Assembly: GCF_000020145.1 (NCBI RefSeq)
Contig: NC_010644.1
Location: forward strand, 1,054,001 to 1,118,000
Direction: 5' to 3'
Length of the DNA: 64,000 bases
DNA from: Elusimicrobium minutum Pei191
GTDB taxonomy: Bacteria > Elusimicrobiota > Elusimicrobia > Elusimicrobiales > Elusimicrobiaceae
Part shown: in pieces, positions 8,321 to 16,074 of the stretch
Layout of the letters: every line of letters begins with the position of its first letter
Position numbering within the stretch: position 1 is the stretch's first letter
The notes under the pieces: model-generated
What the model was told of the DNA's origin: nothing
The model's database searches: none
The model's input: the letters and a program-made list of their open reading frames with translations, nothing else
Position numbers and translations under genes: made by a program

Positions 8321-8321
8321 A

Positions 8322-8810
8322 CTATTTTGCCTCCTTGAAAAATACACAAAAATATGTGTTTTTAAACCCGCTATTTGATTTGGCGGTGTGTGTAATTACC
8401 GGCTTTTCCGGCGTAAGGCTTAGAACCTCTTTTAAGGATATGTCGGCGTCGCACCACTTAAAAATAAGCGTACCGGCCGGCTTTAATACGCGGAAGCATT
8501 CACTAAAGCCTTTTGCTAAATCCTTTTTCCATTTGCCGAAGTGCTCAAGCGTTCCGTACTTTGTGTACATAAAACTTTTTTTGCCGCAAAAAAGATGGGG
8601 CGGATCAAATATAACCAAAGAGAAAGAGTCATCTTTAAAATCCATATTTCGGAAGTCGTGTATTTTGTCCGGCATAACCCCGAAATAACCGCCATTTGAC
8701 ATTTTGCGAACGGGCTCATATCTTTTGTCGCAAAATAAAACCCGGCAATCGTCCTTATCGCAGTAAAACATCTTTCCGCCGCAACATACATCTAATATTT
8801 GTTTGTCCAT
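8322..8810 (-). CDS. Class I SAM-dependent methyltransferase (162 aa)
   Basis: A short Rossmann methyltransferase. ILDVCCGGKMF (residues 5-15) is SAM motif I, and LVIFDPPHLF (about 65-74) is the DPP(Y/H) catalytic motif. GTLIFKWCD follows as a later core strand. The DPPH motif suggests an amino-group or base methyltransferase acting on DNA or RNA. It is one of four methyltransferase genes in the prophage, so it probably belongs to the modification and anti-restriction set. Confidence 0.75.
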   Translation of the reverse strand: MDKQILDVCCGGKMFYCDKDDCRVLFCDKRYEPVRKMSNGGYFGVMPDKIHDFRNMDFKDDSFSLVIFDPPHLFCGKKSFMYTKYGTLEHFGKWKKDLAKGFSECFRVLKPAGTLIFKWCDADISLKEVLSLTPEKPVITHTAKSNSGFKNTYFCVFFKEAK

Positions 8811-8820
8811 AAAAACCCTC

Positions 8821-10443
8821 TTAAGCTAAAAGTTTTATATCGTGGCCCAGCTTAGCCCCGTGGTTTCTGTTAAAATACGAGCTGACCTCGTGTGTGGGTA
8901 TATCAAGCTCTTGGCTTGCGTCCTCAGCGTTGCGGAGCCAGCCTAATATGCGCCCGGCTTCAATGTTTAAAGCCTTTGAAAACTCAAGCGCAAATTTAAT
9001 ATGGATAGAGCCCTTTTTATAAGCGCGCACCTCCATGAAGGGCTTGCTGTCGTCTCCATATTCAAAAGTGCGCTGTCCGCCGGGTGTCCATTCAAAGTTA
9101 AAGCTGTTCTGATGAACGCTGAAACCGAGGTTCTTGCCTATGGTGCAAAGGTCATTTAAAAGCGCATGGCAGTCATTGTGGAGGCCATTAGGGTATGAAT
9201 ATGCTTCATAACTGCTCTGTGCAAAACACTTCCACACATTTTTGACAATACGATAGTCCAGCTTATAATGCGTTTCTTTTCTCTCATTCCGCCTATTCCA
9301 CCGCCAATCGTCCGTCTTAAAAACTTTGTTGGACTTATAAGCTGAAACGTTCTCCGCATCGCTCAAATCCAAATACATATCCACAAGCTGCTTGTCCAGA
9401 TATCGGTTGGCGTTCTTAATCGCCCAGAGGACAACCATGTAGGCATTGGACGAAGTAAAATCAATGCTGGTGTGTTCTTGTAAGGTATTCAGCAGGTCCG
9501 CTCGGCTGCCGCTAGTAAGGCGGCCGGTGATAGTGTCCATGTGGTCAAAAAGTTCTTTCCAATAAAGGGATTTTGTGCCCTCTAACTTTGTCTTTAAGCT
9601 CTCACAAAGTCCTTCTACTGAGACATTAAGCTCTTTGAATATATCAGCGTCCAGCGTTTCAAGCACTCTGTAATTTTTAAGGATTTTTGCCATATCTGCG
9701 CCGTAGAGTTCGCAAAGATTATCTATGAGGTTTTGACCTTTCACAAGTCCATTTTTAATATCATCGGCTTTACGCTCTGCGCGAGCATAGGCGTTATCGT
9801 CCGTTTTGTCAGCTTGCAACTTAAAAAAATCTTCAAACCACGTTTTAAATGGGTCAACTTCTGCACGGTCTCTGTAGCTTTCGCAGAGGTCAACTCTGAT
9901 TATGTCAACCACGGCGCGGGCGGCGCGTTCAGCGTCTTTAAAATCTGTGTGGCCTATGACATAGTGGCGGGCCTTACGCTTTTTAAGCGCGGCTTTGATT
10001 ACTTCGTTATCTTTCCATCTCTGTGGGATAATCAGATAAACGTGCTTTGCATTAGCCTCCTTGATAATCCGGGCCGCCCAGAGTTCATATTGTGAATACG
10101 GTGGATTGCAAAAAATCATGTCCACTTTTTTGTCTATAAGAGTCTGCTGGTGAAAGTCTGTGCCTAGAATAAAAATATCGGCGGGGTAGCGGCTCATTAA
10201 AATATCGGACTTTTCAATCGCATATTTTGTTATTTCGCGCCCTCCTTCTTTTTCGCTTTTGCAGAGAGCCGCAAACTCATTTAAAAAGCCGCCATTGCCC
10301 GCGCCGATGTCCAAAACGCTGTCTATATTGCGCTCTTTGGCATTGCAGTATATTGTGGCTACCATCTCTTTGGTAGTTGGGTAAAACTCAAAATCCTGCC
10401 CGCTTTCTTTAAGCTGTGTAATTAATGCTGTGTTTTTCTGCAT
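8821..10443 (-). CDS. N6-adenine-type DNA methyltransferase with C-terminal DUF4942 domain
   Basis: 540 residues. The N-terminal half has motif I VLDIGAGNGGFLNEFA (about 43-58) and catalytic motif IV MIFCNPPYSQYE (about 109-120), typical of N6-adenine methylases. The C-terminal half (about 260-540) resembles DUF4942, a domain often attached to phage and plasmid methylases, ending in a conserved region around HIKFALEFSKALN. Ribosome site AAGGAATAGGT before the ATG. The likely role is self-methylation of phage DNA; the target site cannot be read from sequence. Confidence 0.82.
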   Translation of the reverse strand: MQKNTALITQLKESGQDFEFYPTTKEMVATIYCNAKERNIDSVLDIGAGNGGFLNEFAALCKSEKEGGREITKYAIEKSDILMSRYPADIFILGTDFHQQTLIDKKVDMIFCNPPYSQYELWAARIIKEANAKHVYLIIPQRWKDNEVIKAALKKRKARHYVIGHTDFKDAERAARAVVDIIRVDLCESYRDRAEVDPFKTWFEDFFKLQADKTDDNAYARAERKADDIKNGLVKGQNLIDNLCELYGADMAKILKNYRVLETLDADIFKELNVSVEGLCESLKTKLEGTKSLYWKELFDHMDTITGRLTSGSRADLLNTLQEHTSIDFTSSNAYMVVLWAIKNANRYLDKQLVDMYLDLSDAENVSAYKSNKVFKTDDWRWNRRNERKETHYKLDYRIVKNVWKCFAQSSYEAYSYPNGLHNDCHALLNDLCTIGKNLGFSVHQNSFNFEWTPGGQRTFEYGDDSKPFMEVRAYKKGSIHIKFALEFSKALNIEAGRILGWLRNAEDASQELDIPTHEVSSYFNRNHGAKLGHDIKLLA

Positions 10444-10452
10444 ACCTATTCC

Positions 10453-11121
10453 TTAAAATAATTTCCCTTGCCGTAATTCAGCTTCTATACGATGGCATGA
10501 TATGTCAAAATATTTTGGGTCAATTTCAATGCCAATAAACTTACGATTTAAGCGTGCGCACGCAACACCAGTGGTGCCGCTACCCATAAAAGGGTCTAAT
10601 ACTAACTGTCCCTCATTGGTATACAGACTTATCAGTTCCTCTATGAGTTCTAGGGGTTTTTGGGTGGGGTGTTGTTTATTACCGCGCTCAACTAAATATC
10701 TATAAATAGCGGCCTTACCACCACCATTCCATTTTTTCATGCCATTGTTGTGCATGATGGCGATACCTTCTCCACCCTGCGCGGGCCTATCTCCTGTCAT
10801 TTGTGGCATGTTCGTAATTTTGTCCCATATTCCAGCCCTAATCCAAGCTTCCCCTGCGCCGTCCCTATATTGCCCTAACTGTTCAAATGAACAAAATGCC
10901 AACACCCAAAATCTGCTTTTTCCCAGTAATGTTTTAGCCAATAAAGCAGGGCTTTCTAAAGGCGCAAAATTTATGTCAGAAAATTTTTTATCCGCACCGT
11001 TATGTGTTTTTTCATCATAAGGAGGATCGGTAATAATTGCGTCCACACGTTCAATGGTTTGCATAACTTCCAAACAGTCCCCCAAATACAGCGTGCAGTT
11101 GCCAATAATCTCTTTTCTCAT
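10453..11121 (-). CDS. DNA methyltransferase, DPPY type (222 aa)
   Basis: MRKEIIGNCTLYLGDCLEVM is followed by AIITDPPYDEKTHNG (catalytic DPPY), then HPTQKPLELIEELI and VLDPFMGSGTTGVACA (SAM motif I), and GIEIDPKYFDISCHRIE. This order, catalytic motif before SAM motif, marks the beta class of N4-cytosine/N6-adenine methylases. It has no ParB or target-recognition fusion, so it is a minimal enzyme. It sits ten bases upstream of the DUF4942 methylase. Confidence 0.88.
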   Translation of the reverse strand: MRKEIIGNCTLYLGDCLEVMQTIERVDAIITDPPYDEKTHNGADKKFSDINFAPLESPALLAKTLLGKSRFWVLAFCSFEQLGQYRDGAGEAWIRAGIWDKITNMPQMTGDRPAQGGEGIAIMHNNGMKKWNGGGKAAIYRYLVERGNKQHPTQKPLELIEELISLYTNEGQLVLDPFMGSGTTGVACARLNRKFIGIEIDPKYFDISCHRIEAELRQGKLF

Positions 11122-11148
11122 ACCTACCTCTCAATTTTCACGGGAATA

Positions 11149-11403
11149 TCAAACTTTGCTTTTTTGCCAGTCGCCAAAAACCACCATAATGTCCGCGTCA
11201 GCAAGCATTTTAATGGCTTCGCGCATGTAAAAGCTGTAAGGCTTTTTAAAACCGTGCTTTTGGCCTATTACGGCGGGGTTTAAAATGTTTTTGTACCCGC
11301 GGCTGCGGAGCTCAGCCTCTTTCTCAAAAAAGGCCTGCTGGTTAAAGTTTTCTTTGTTGCTCATGGCACTGCTTATATAAATTTTTGCGTTAAAATTTTC
11401 CAT
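11149..11403 (-). CDS. DUF4406-like nucleoside deoxyribosyltransferase-fold protein
   Basis: 84 residues: KIYISSAMSN, then FFEKEAELRSRGYKNILNPA, then MREAIKMLADADIMVVFGDW. This fits DUF4406, a short relative of the nucleoside 2-deoxyribosyltransferase fold. Family members are common in phages; their substrate is unproven. The frame ends at LADADIMVVFGDWQKSKV, slightly short of family members that continue through a further helix. Confidence 0.7.
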   Translation of the reverse strand: MENFNAKIYISSAMSNKENFNQQAFFEKEAELRSRGYKNILNPAVIGQKHGFKKPYSFYMREAIKMLADADIMVVFGDWQKSKV

Positions 11404-11407
11404 ATTA

Positions 11408-11530
11408 TTACTCGTCTTTTTTCAAAGGGGTTAAAGTTGTAAAGCCGCAGTTTTCGCATTGAAGCTGCTTATGCCCCCTGTCGTTTTCTTTCCTTACCAT
11501 CTTGCCGTCACACCAAATACAAGTAGCCAT
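11408..11530 (-). CDS. Small zinc-ribbon protein (40 aa)
   Basis: 40 residues with two CXXC knuckles (TCIWCDGKMV and CENCGFTTL), a minimal zinc ribbon. The ATG follows GGAGAGAAAAGCT. Such small ribbons are frequent in phage early operons. Function unknown. Confidence 0.65.
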   Translation of the reverse strand: MATCIWCDGKMVRKENDRGHKQLQCENCGFTTLTPLKKDE

Positions 11531-11560
11531 AGCTTTTCTCTCCTAAAGTAATTTTTTATA

Positions 11561-11737
11561 TTATCTTGCCCTCCTGTTCCATGCTTCTATTAGTTTGGGA
11601 ACGTCTTTTTCCCATTGTAGCCCTGCAACGCGGAACATAGCATTACAGGCAAGGCAAAAAATATAGTGCGGGTAGGCATTGTTTGTATGTACATCTTTGC
11701 TACCGCAAAACGGACACGGCTTTAATTCTTCGCTCAT
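11561..11737 (-). CDS. Second Lar-like restriction-alleviation protein (58 aa)
   Basis: 58 residues with the Lar pattern in compact form: KPCPFCGSKDV, FCLACNAMF and KLIEAWNRRAR. It is shorter than the Lar-like protein at 6116 but shares the CPFCG knuckle and the EAWNRR ending. Coupled by ATGA to the upstream gene. Two Lar-like genes plus four methylases suggest a strong anti-restriction load in this phage. Confidence 0.72.
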   Translation of the reverse strand: MSEELKPCPFCGSKDVHTNNAYPHYIFCLACNAMFRVAGLQWEKDVPKLIEAWNRRAR

Positions 11738-11985
11738 ATATTTACTCCTGATTTATCAGAGTTTGCTTGTATCATTCCATTTATACAAACCACCTCTATG
11801 ACTATATTTCTGCGTTTAATAACATGGATTTCATATTTTCCATAGCAACTTTGCAAATGCCTGGTTTTATAATTATAGACAGACTTTCCGTTAAGGCTAT
11901 GCTCTGTATCTTTAATTATTGATTCAATTAACCTCTTATTCTCATACGTGCAAGCATATTCTAGTACGTTATTATATTCGCTCAT
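11734..11985 (-). CDS. Hypothetical phage protein (83 aa)
   Basis: 83 residues, MSEYNNVLEYACTYENKR onward. A helical N-terminus is followed by beta-rich segments (YEIHVIKRRNIVIEVVCIN). ATGA coupling on both sides supports expression. No family is recognised. Confidence 0.6.
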   Translation of the reverse strand: MSEYNNVLEYACTYENKRLIESIIKDTEHSLNGKSVYNYKTRHLQSCYGKYEIHVIKRRNIVIEVVCINGMIQANSDKSGVNI

Positions 11986-12140
11986 TTCTCTAACCTCTTT
12001 AATTCTTTTTGTAGAGCTTTTATCCGTTCTTCATTGCGCTTAATACGGAAGCGCGTTTTCTTCATGTTGTACTTCATACGGTAGTTAGTATCTTTCCACC
12101 TATGAATTTGCACCTTTAAGGTATGGATTGCTTCGTTCAT
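11982..12140 (-). CDS. Small basic coiled-coil phage protein (52 aa)
   Basis: 52 residues, strongly basic (RWKDTNYRMKYNMKKTRFRI, then a Glu/Lys-rich end), likely helical. Its ATG overlaps the stop of the DnaC-like gene and its stop overlaps the next ATG, so it is part of the coupled chain. Function unknown. Confidence 0.55.
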   Translation of the reverse strand: MNEAIHTLKVQIHRWKDTNYRMKYNMKKTRFRIKRNEERIKALQKELKRLEK

Positions 12141-12784
12141 TTCATAACCCCCAAGCTTACGGCGCGCGCGTTAAAGTCCTGTCCAGCCTTTACAACCTTT
12201 TCCTTTAGGTTCCTTACGCGGTAGTCTTCCCCGGCGTTTTCTATGATCATGTCAAAAAGCCCTACGGTTCGGCTTACCGCGCGGTCGTCTTCCAAAATCT
12301 TGCTAAGCTGCTCTATGTCCTTGTTGGACGTTACAATAAGCTTCTTCTTGCCGTGGTTGCCCCACTTTTCAAAAAGGCGTATTATGGCGGCCTTCGTGGT
12401 TTCGTTCACGCCGTTTCTAAAAATATCGTCTATAAGCAGGCATTTACGGCGCGCTAGGCTGTCTATGTATTCCGTACTATCGTTTCGCATATCGGCCATT
12501 ACGGCGTTTTTAAAGTCTTCCCAAAAGATAACCCGCCCGTACTCATCCGCATATTTTAAAAGGCGGTTCTTAATCGCGGTTATGGCTAAACGCGTTTTAC
12601 CATTGCCGGCAGGGCCGTAAACGTACAAATTAAGCGGGTTTTCTACAAAGGCGCGGCAAGCGTCATAGTTATTCTTTGTAGGGCCTGTAACCTCAAAATC
12701 TTCAAAGGTATAGGCCATGTGTACGGGTTCAAAGCCGCTTTTTTTAAGTAATTCTAATTTTTGCCTTCTTTCTTCGTCATTCAT
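12137..12784 (-). CDS. DnaC-like helicase loader ATPase
   Basis: 215 residues. Walker A is GPAGNGKTRLA (about 58-68) and Walker B is CLLIDDIFRNG (about 114-124), with sensor 1 at KKLIVTSNKD and an arginine-containing end (DRAVSRTVGLFD). This is the AAA+ DnaC/IstB pattern. It would load the replicative helicase at the phage origin together with the adjacent replication organizer, which lies ten bases upstream in the operon. Confidence 0.85.
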   Translation of the reverse strand: MNDEERRQKLELLKKSGFEPVHMAYTFEDFEVTGPTKNNYDACRAFVENPLNLYVYGPAGNGKTRLAITAIKNRLLKYADEYGRVIFWEDFKNAVMADMRNDSTEYIDSLARRKCLLIDDIFRNGVNETTKAAIIRLFEKWGNHGKKKLIVTSNKDIEQLSKILEDDRAVSRTVGLFDMIIENAGEDYRVRNLKEKVVKAGQDFNARAVSLGVMK

Positions 12785-12794
12785 CGGATACCCC

Positions 12795-13484
12795 CTAAAC
12801 CTTGTATTTCCCGTCAGGGCTTGGCAGCGCGGAAGATTTAGCGCCGGCGCCGCGCTTGTTTTGCATTTGAAGTTTAAGCGTGTCGTACTTTTCCCTAAAC
12901 TTCGGTATGCTCAAAATGTTTGACTTCCAAAACCCGTCCGCTTGGCACCACTTAAGCACCTGCAAAGCTTCTTCTACAGGGCGTTTGTCTATGCGCACAA
13001 GGCGGTCTTCTTCCTTGGCCCAAGCTTTAAGGTTTGCTGGCAGCTTAACATTTGGGTTGTTGGCTTTCATTAAATCGGCAAGCAAAAAAGTTAAGGGGAA
13101 GTTTTCGGGCTTAATTGTTAATTGTTTATTGTTAATTGTTAATATAAATAGTATTTCGTCCGTATTACTTCCGTTGTTCGTTTCTTCTTCGTTTGTAATA
13201 CGTTCGTATCCTTTCTCTTTCTTGTTCCACCGACTTAAAACACTCTCCCGCGCTTTGTTACTTTTCTCTAAATACTTTTCTGTGTCCAAAATCACTTTTT
13301 CTTGAATTTTTGAAAAAACCATCAGAAAATTTTTATTTTCTTCAAATTTTTTGGAAATTTCCGGCCATTCCTCAAACATTTGGTAATGCTTTACGGCATC
13401 CAAAATAGAGGCCTGTTCTTTGGCTTTCAGGTTGTTTAATAAGGCCCAAAATTCCGGGTAAAATTTTATGTAAGGTATGGCCAT
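12795..13484 (-). CDS. Phage replication organizer/initiator
   Basis: 229 residues. The start MAIPYIKFYPEFWALLNN and the C-terminal ALQVLKWCQADGFWKSNILS, followed by PKFREKYDTLKLQMQNK, resemble phage replisome organizers that bind the origin and recruit helicase through a loader. The C-terminal pattern is the DnaD/O-like one. It is directly followed by the DnaC-like loader. The gene contains an AT-rich repeat cluster at 13111-13150 that may be the origin. Ribosome site GGAGTGCCAA. Confidence 0.7.
   Translation of the reverse strand: MAIPYIKFYPEFWALLNNLKAKEQASILDAVKHYQMFEEWPEISKKFEENKNFLMVFSKIQEKVILDTEKYLEKSNKARESVLSRWNKKEKGYERITNEEETNNGSNTDEILFILTINNKQLTIKPENFPLTFLLADLMKANNPNVKLPANLKAWAKEEDRLVRIDKRPVEEALQVLKWCQADGFWKSNILSIPKFREKYDTLKLQMQNKRGAGAKSSALPSPDGKYKV
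13111..13150. repeat. AT-rich iteron-like repeats inside the replication gene
   Basis: TTAATTGTTA occurs at 13111-13120 and again at 13132-13141, a 21-base spacing or two helical turns, with further AATTGTT copies between and an adjacent AT-only stretch. It encodes the low-complexity peptide ILTINNKQLTIK. Lambda-type phages carry origin iterons inside the initiator gene, so this is a candidate origin. Confidence 0.5.
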
Positions 13485-13493
13485 TTGGCACTC

Positions 13494-13976
13494 CTAATGT
13501 TCTAAAAAGTCCTTCCAGTGCGATAAAAAATCCTCAAAGGTGTAGGAAACCGCGCAAAAAATGCCCATATTAACCGCTTCCGCTAAAAACTTTTGCTGGT
13601 TATCGCTTACCTGCCCCTTAGGGCTTTTGATACGTAGCTTGCCTGTAAGCGGGCTTATTTCCTTAACCTCGGGCTTTTTCTGTTCAAAAAAGCCAACCTT
13701 AAGGCCGTTATGCTGCACAATCACACACAAGTCCGGCGCGCCGGGCTTAAACCCCTCCGCAACCATTTTTTTGTACGCCGCGCCTATGCGTGTGGCATCT
13801 CCAAGGAAACTTAAAAATTTAAGGGCATTTGGCACCGCAAAATATATAAAGGGTATACGCGCGGACTGGTTGTCCAAAAAAGTGCATATTTCCCGCTGTA
13901 AAAGGTGTTCCAAGTCCTCTTTGCGCTTGGTTTTAAGCGGTATAAAGCCTTTACGCCGTGGGTTAAAAGGCCTCAT
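13494..13976 (-). CDS. VRR-NUC domain nuclease
   Basis: 160 residues. LLQREICTFLD near the N-terminus, then GFKPGAPDLCVI (catalytic Asp), VGFFEQKKP (E-X-K) and SDNQQKFLAEAVNMG form the VRR-NUC variant of the PD-(D/E)XK fold. Stand-alone VRR-NUC proteins are typical of phage recombination and replication blocks and may resolve branched DNA. ATGA overlap with the recT stop indicates coupled expression. Confidence 0.85.
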   Translation of the reverse strand: MRPFNPRRKGFIPLKTKRKEDLEHLLQREICTFLDNQSARIPFIYFAVPNALKFLSFLGDATRIGAAYKKMVAEGFKPGAPDLCVIVQHNGLKVGFFEQKKPEVKEISPLTGKLRIKSPKGQVSDNQQKFLAEAVNMGIFCAVSYTFEDFLSHWKDFLEH

Positions 13977-14827
13977 TGGGGCTCCTCCATGCTAAATACG
14001 TCTTGCACAGTATCATCGCCGCCGGGTGCGGGCAAAGCCTCGGTTTCGGTTATTTCCTGCGGCAACGGTTTTACCGCGCTGTAGTCAACTTTGGCAGGCT
14101 GCTTACGTTCAAAGCCGGTATAACTGCGATCGTCAATTTCGTTAAGTTTTTCCATTTCCGGCTCGCCAATAAACTCCACTTTGCCTGCGCGCTTGATAAT
14201 TACCTTTTTGTACATTTCGCCCGGCCATACACCCCAAACATCCTGCGTTTTGGCTTTGCCGCGCGCCAGATCAAGCTCTGCCTTTGTCATGGGTGTTACA
14301 AAGCTGTACTCGCGCCCGTGTTCAAAGTAAGATATGTAACAAAAGCCGCCTATAATGTGGTTAAAATCGGATCGCATGGGCTTTTCCGGTACATAGGAAT
14401 ATTCCGCCACCCCGGTAGTGCTTTTGTAGGTAAAAACGTCCTTTTCCCATAAAAGTATTGTTTGCACCACCGCGCCGGGCTTAATCTGGCGCAATTTATG
14501 CACAAACCCCATATAGCCGGGCTCATACTGTATTTCGTACTTCCCTGTGCTGTTATTTTTAACAATGGTAAGGTAAGCAAGGCGGCGGTTGTCCACAGGT
14601 ATGCCGGTATCCATAGAGCATTTAAAAGCCTCTTTAATACTTTGTACGTCCACTTCGCCACGGCCTTTATCTTGGTGTCTTTTTATTACCTTATGCGCTA
14701 TGTAGGCAAAGCTGACCATCATGTCCTCAATTTTCTTTTGTTCAAGGTTTTGCGCTTTGCTGTAAAAAGGTGCCTGCTCCAACAATATGCCCAAAGCGGG
14801 CGTTCTTTGTATATTTTCCGTAGTCAT
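13973..14827 (-). CDS. recT: RecT family single-strand annealing protein
   Basis: 284 residues. Segments AYLTIVKNNSTGKYEIQYEP, YMGFVHKLRQIKPGAVVQT, FNHIIGGFCYISYFEHGRE and VWPGEMYKKVIIKRAGK follow the RecT family order. RecT anneals complementary single strands made by its partner exonuclease. The RecE-like nuclease gene lies four bases upstream in the operon, giving the classical pair. The C-terminal tail (PLPQEITETEALPAPGGDD) is low-complexity. Confidence 0.88.
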   Translation of the reverse strand: MTTENIQRTPALGILLEQAPFYSKAQNLEQKKIEDMMVSFAYIAHKVIKRHQDKGRGEVDVQSIKEAFKCSMDTGIPVDNRRLAYLTIVKNNSTGKYEIQYEPGYMGFVHKLRQIKPGAVVQTILLWEKDVFTYKSTTGVAEYSYVPEKPMRSDFNHIIGGFCYISYFEHGREYSFVTPMTKAELDLARGKAKTQDVWGVWPGEMYKKVIIKRAGKVEFIGEPEMEKLNEIDDRSYTGFERKQPAKVDYSAVKPLPQEITETEALPAPGGDDTVQDVFSMEEPQ

Positions 14828-14831
14828 AAAC

Positions 14832-15698
14832 CTATCCTTTTATTGCCTCAAAAAGTCTGTCAAAGCCGTAGCTGAAGCAGGTGCCGTTGGTGCCCATAAA
14901 GGTTTGCTCCATCAGCTCGCTGCGCCAGGCATCGGGGTCGCCGGCGTTGTATTTCTCAATACGCGCGGCTATTTTGCCAAGGGCAATATTTACAAAGTCC
15001 TCGCAAAACTCGCACGTTTCGCTGTCAATGCTTATGGGCAGTATTTTGTGCTCTTCTCCTACTATGGTGCTTTGCACAATAAACAGCATTTTAAACGGGG
15101 TTACGCCGTATTTGGCCTTAATAGCCTTTGTTTGCATGCCCGCGTCCCATTGCCAGCCGGGTATGTCTATACCCTTACTTATGTTGTCCATATTGCTTGC
15201 GCCTTTGTATTCGGTAATAACAAGGCCATCGGCTATGTTTTTGATAAGATCCAGCTTGCATTTAAGCGGCAGGCCTGTTTCCTCATCCGTCCATAAAAAG
15301 GCCTTTTCCACCGTTGCGCCCTCCAGTACGCTTTGTATAAGCGAGTAGCTTTTAAGCGTATCTATTTGCAGTTTGGCTGTATCCAGCATTTCCTGCGTTA
15401 TTACGGTTTTGCCGGGGTTGTCCTCTATTACCTTTTGGAAAGCCTTTGTATTGCGCGTTCCAAAGCCGTAACCGCCTTCAATAACCAAAAACTCCTGCTC
15501 AAACTTCTGCGGCTCCAGCAGTAACATATGGCGCAGCTTACCGTTAACCATAGCGTCCGTTTCTTTGTCCGGCGTGCATTGCGGGTTTAGCTTACACCCG
15601 CGCCAAAAGGCTATGGGGTTAAGCGGATCGTACTGGTGCAACTGGCTTTTGCTTATTGCCGGGTAGGCAAAATATTCTTTATCTGTTAAAATTTGCAT
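14832..15698 (-). CDS. RecE-like/DUF3799 PD-(D/E)XK exonuclease
   Basis: 288 residues from the ATG at 15698, preceded by GGAGACAATT. AISKSQLHQYDPLNPIAFW and the DAMVNGKLRHMLLLEP helix are typical of the RecE C-terminal/DUF3799 family. The catalytic residues appear as LPLKCKLDLI (Asp) and VITEYKGAS (E-X-K). It would resect double-stranded ends for RecT. Its start lies inside the 3' end of the preceding frame. Confidence 0.85.
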   Translation of the reverse strand: MQILTDKEYFAYPAISKSQLHQYDPLNPIAFWRGCKLNPQCTPDKETDAMVNGKLRHMLLLEPQKFEQEFLVIEGGYGFGTRNTKAFQKVIEDNPGKTVITQEMLDTAKLQIDTLKSYSLIQSVLEGATVEKAFLWTDEETGLPLKCKLDLIKNIADGLVITEYKGASNMDNISKGIDIPGWQWDAGMQTKAIKAKYGVTPFKMLFIVQSTIVGEEHKILPISIDSETCEFCEDFVNIALGKIAARIEKYNAGDPDAWRSELMEQTFMGTNGTCFSYGFDRLFEAIKG

Positions 15699-15709
15699 AA
15701 TTGTCTCCG

Positions 15710-16066
15710 TTAAATATGGCAATCAACAACTGTAAGGATTGTGTTTGGCGTGGCGGCCTTAAGCGTCTCCAAAAATAATTTGTTATACGCCACTTCATCC
15801 TCGTCATGGGACGCGCCCCACCAACCCATTCTGCCCTTACCAAACCATTTACCGTCCTTTACAAAGGCATATGGTCTATAAGATTCTGTTTTAGCCGCCT
15901 CAATATAGGCTTCTCTGCCGGCTAAAAGCTCGTCTTGTTCAAAATAAAAACCAAATTTTTTAGATTCGTTAATGGCTTTAATTGCAGGCTGGTTATTGTA
16001 AAACTCCCTTGCCTCATCAATGTTTTTTATGCGCGTGCGTGCGCTTTCCCATGTTTCCCAGTCCAT
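15710..16066 (-). CDS. C-terminal half of a split phage protein of the MSHFTV family
   Basis: 118 residues ending NTILTVVDCHI. As I recall the family, single-chain phage proteins beginning MSHFTV have this C-terminal ending after a WFGKGRMGWWG-like segment. Here the frame begins MDWETWESARTRIKN eight bases after the stop of the N-terminal half, in a -1 relation. The ATG has no good ribosome site (CTAACACCGGCT precedes it). Either it is translated by coupling or it is a broken gene end. Confidence 0.55.
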   Translation of the reverse strand: MDWETWESARTRIKNIDEAREFYNNQPAIKAINESKKFGFYFEQDELLAGREAYIEAAKTESYRPYAFVKDGKWFGKGRMGWWGASHDEDEVAYNKLFLETLKAATPNTILTVVDCHI

Positions 16067-16074
16067 AGCCGGTG

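Noticed and set aside
13111-13150. CRISPR-like array
   Set aside because: Repeats are only 7-10 bases with no spacers of regular length, and they lie inside a coding frame.
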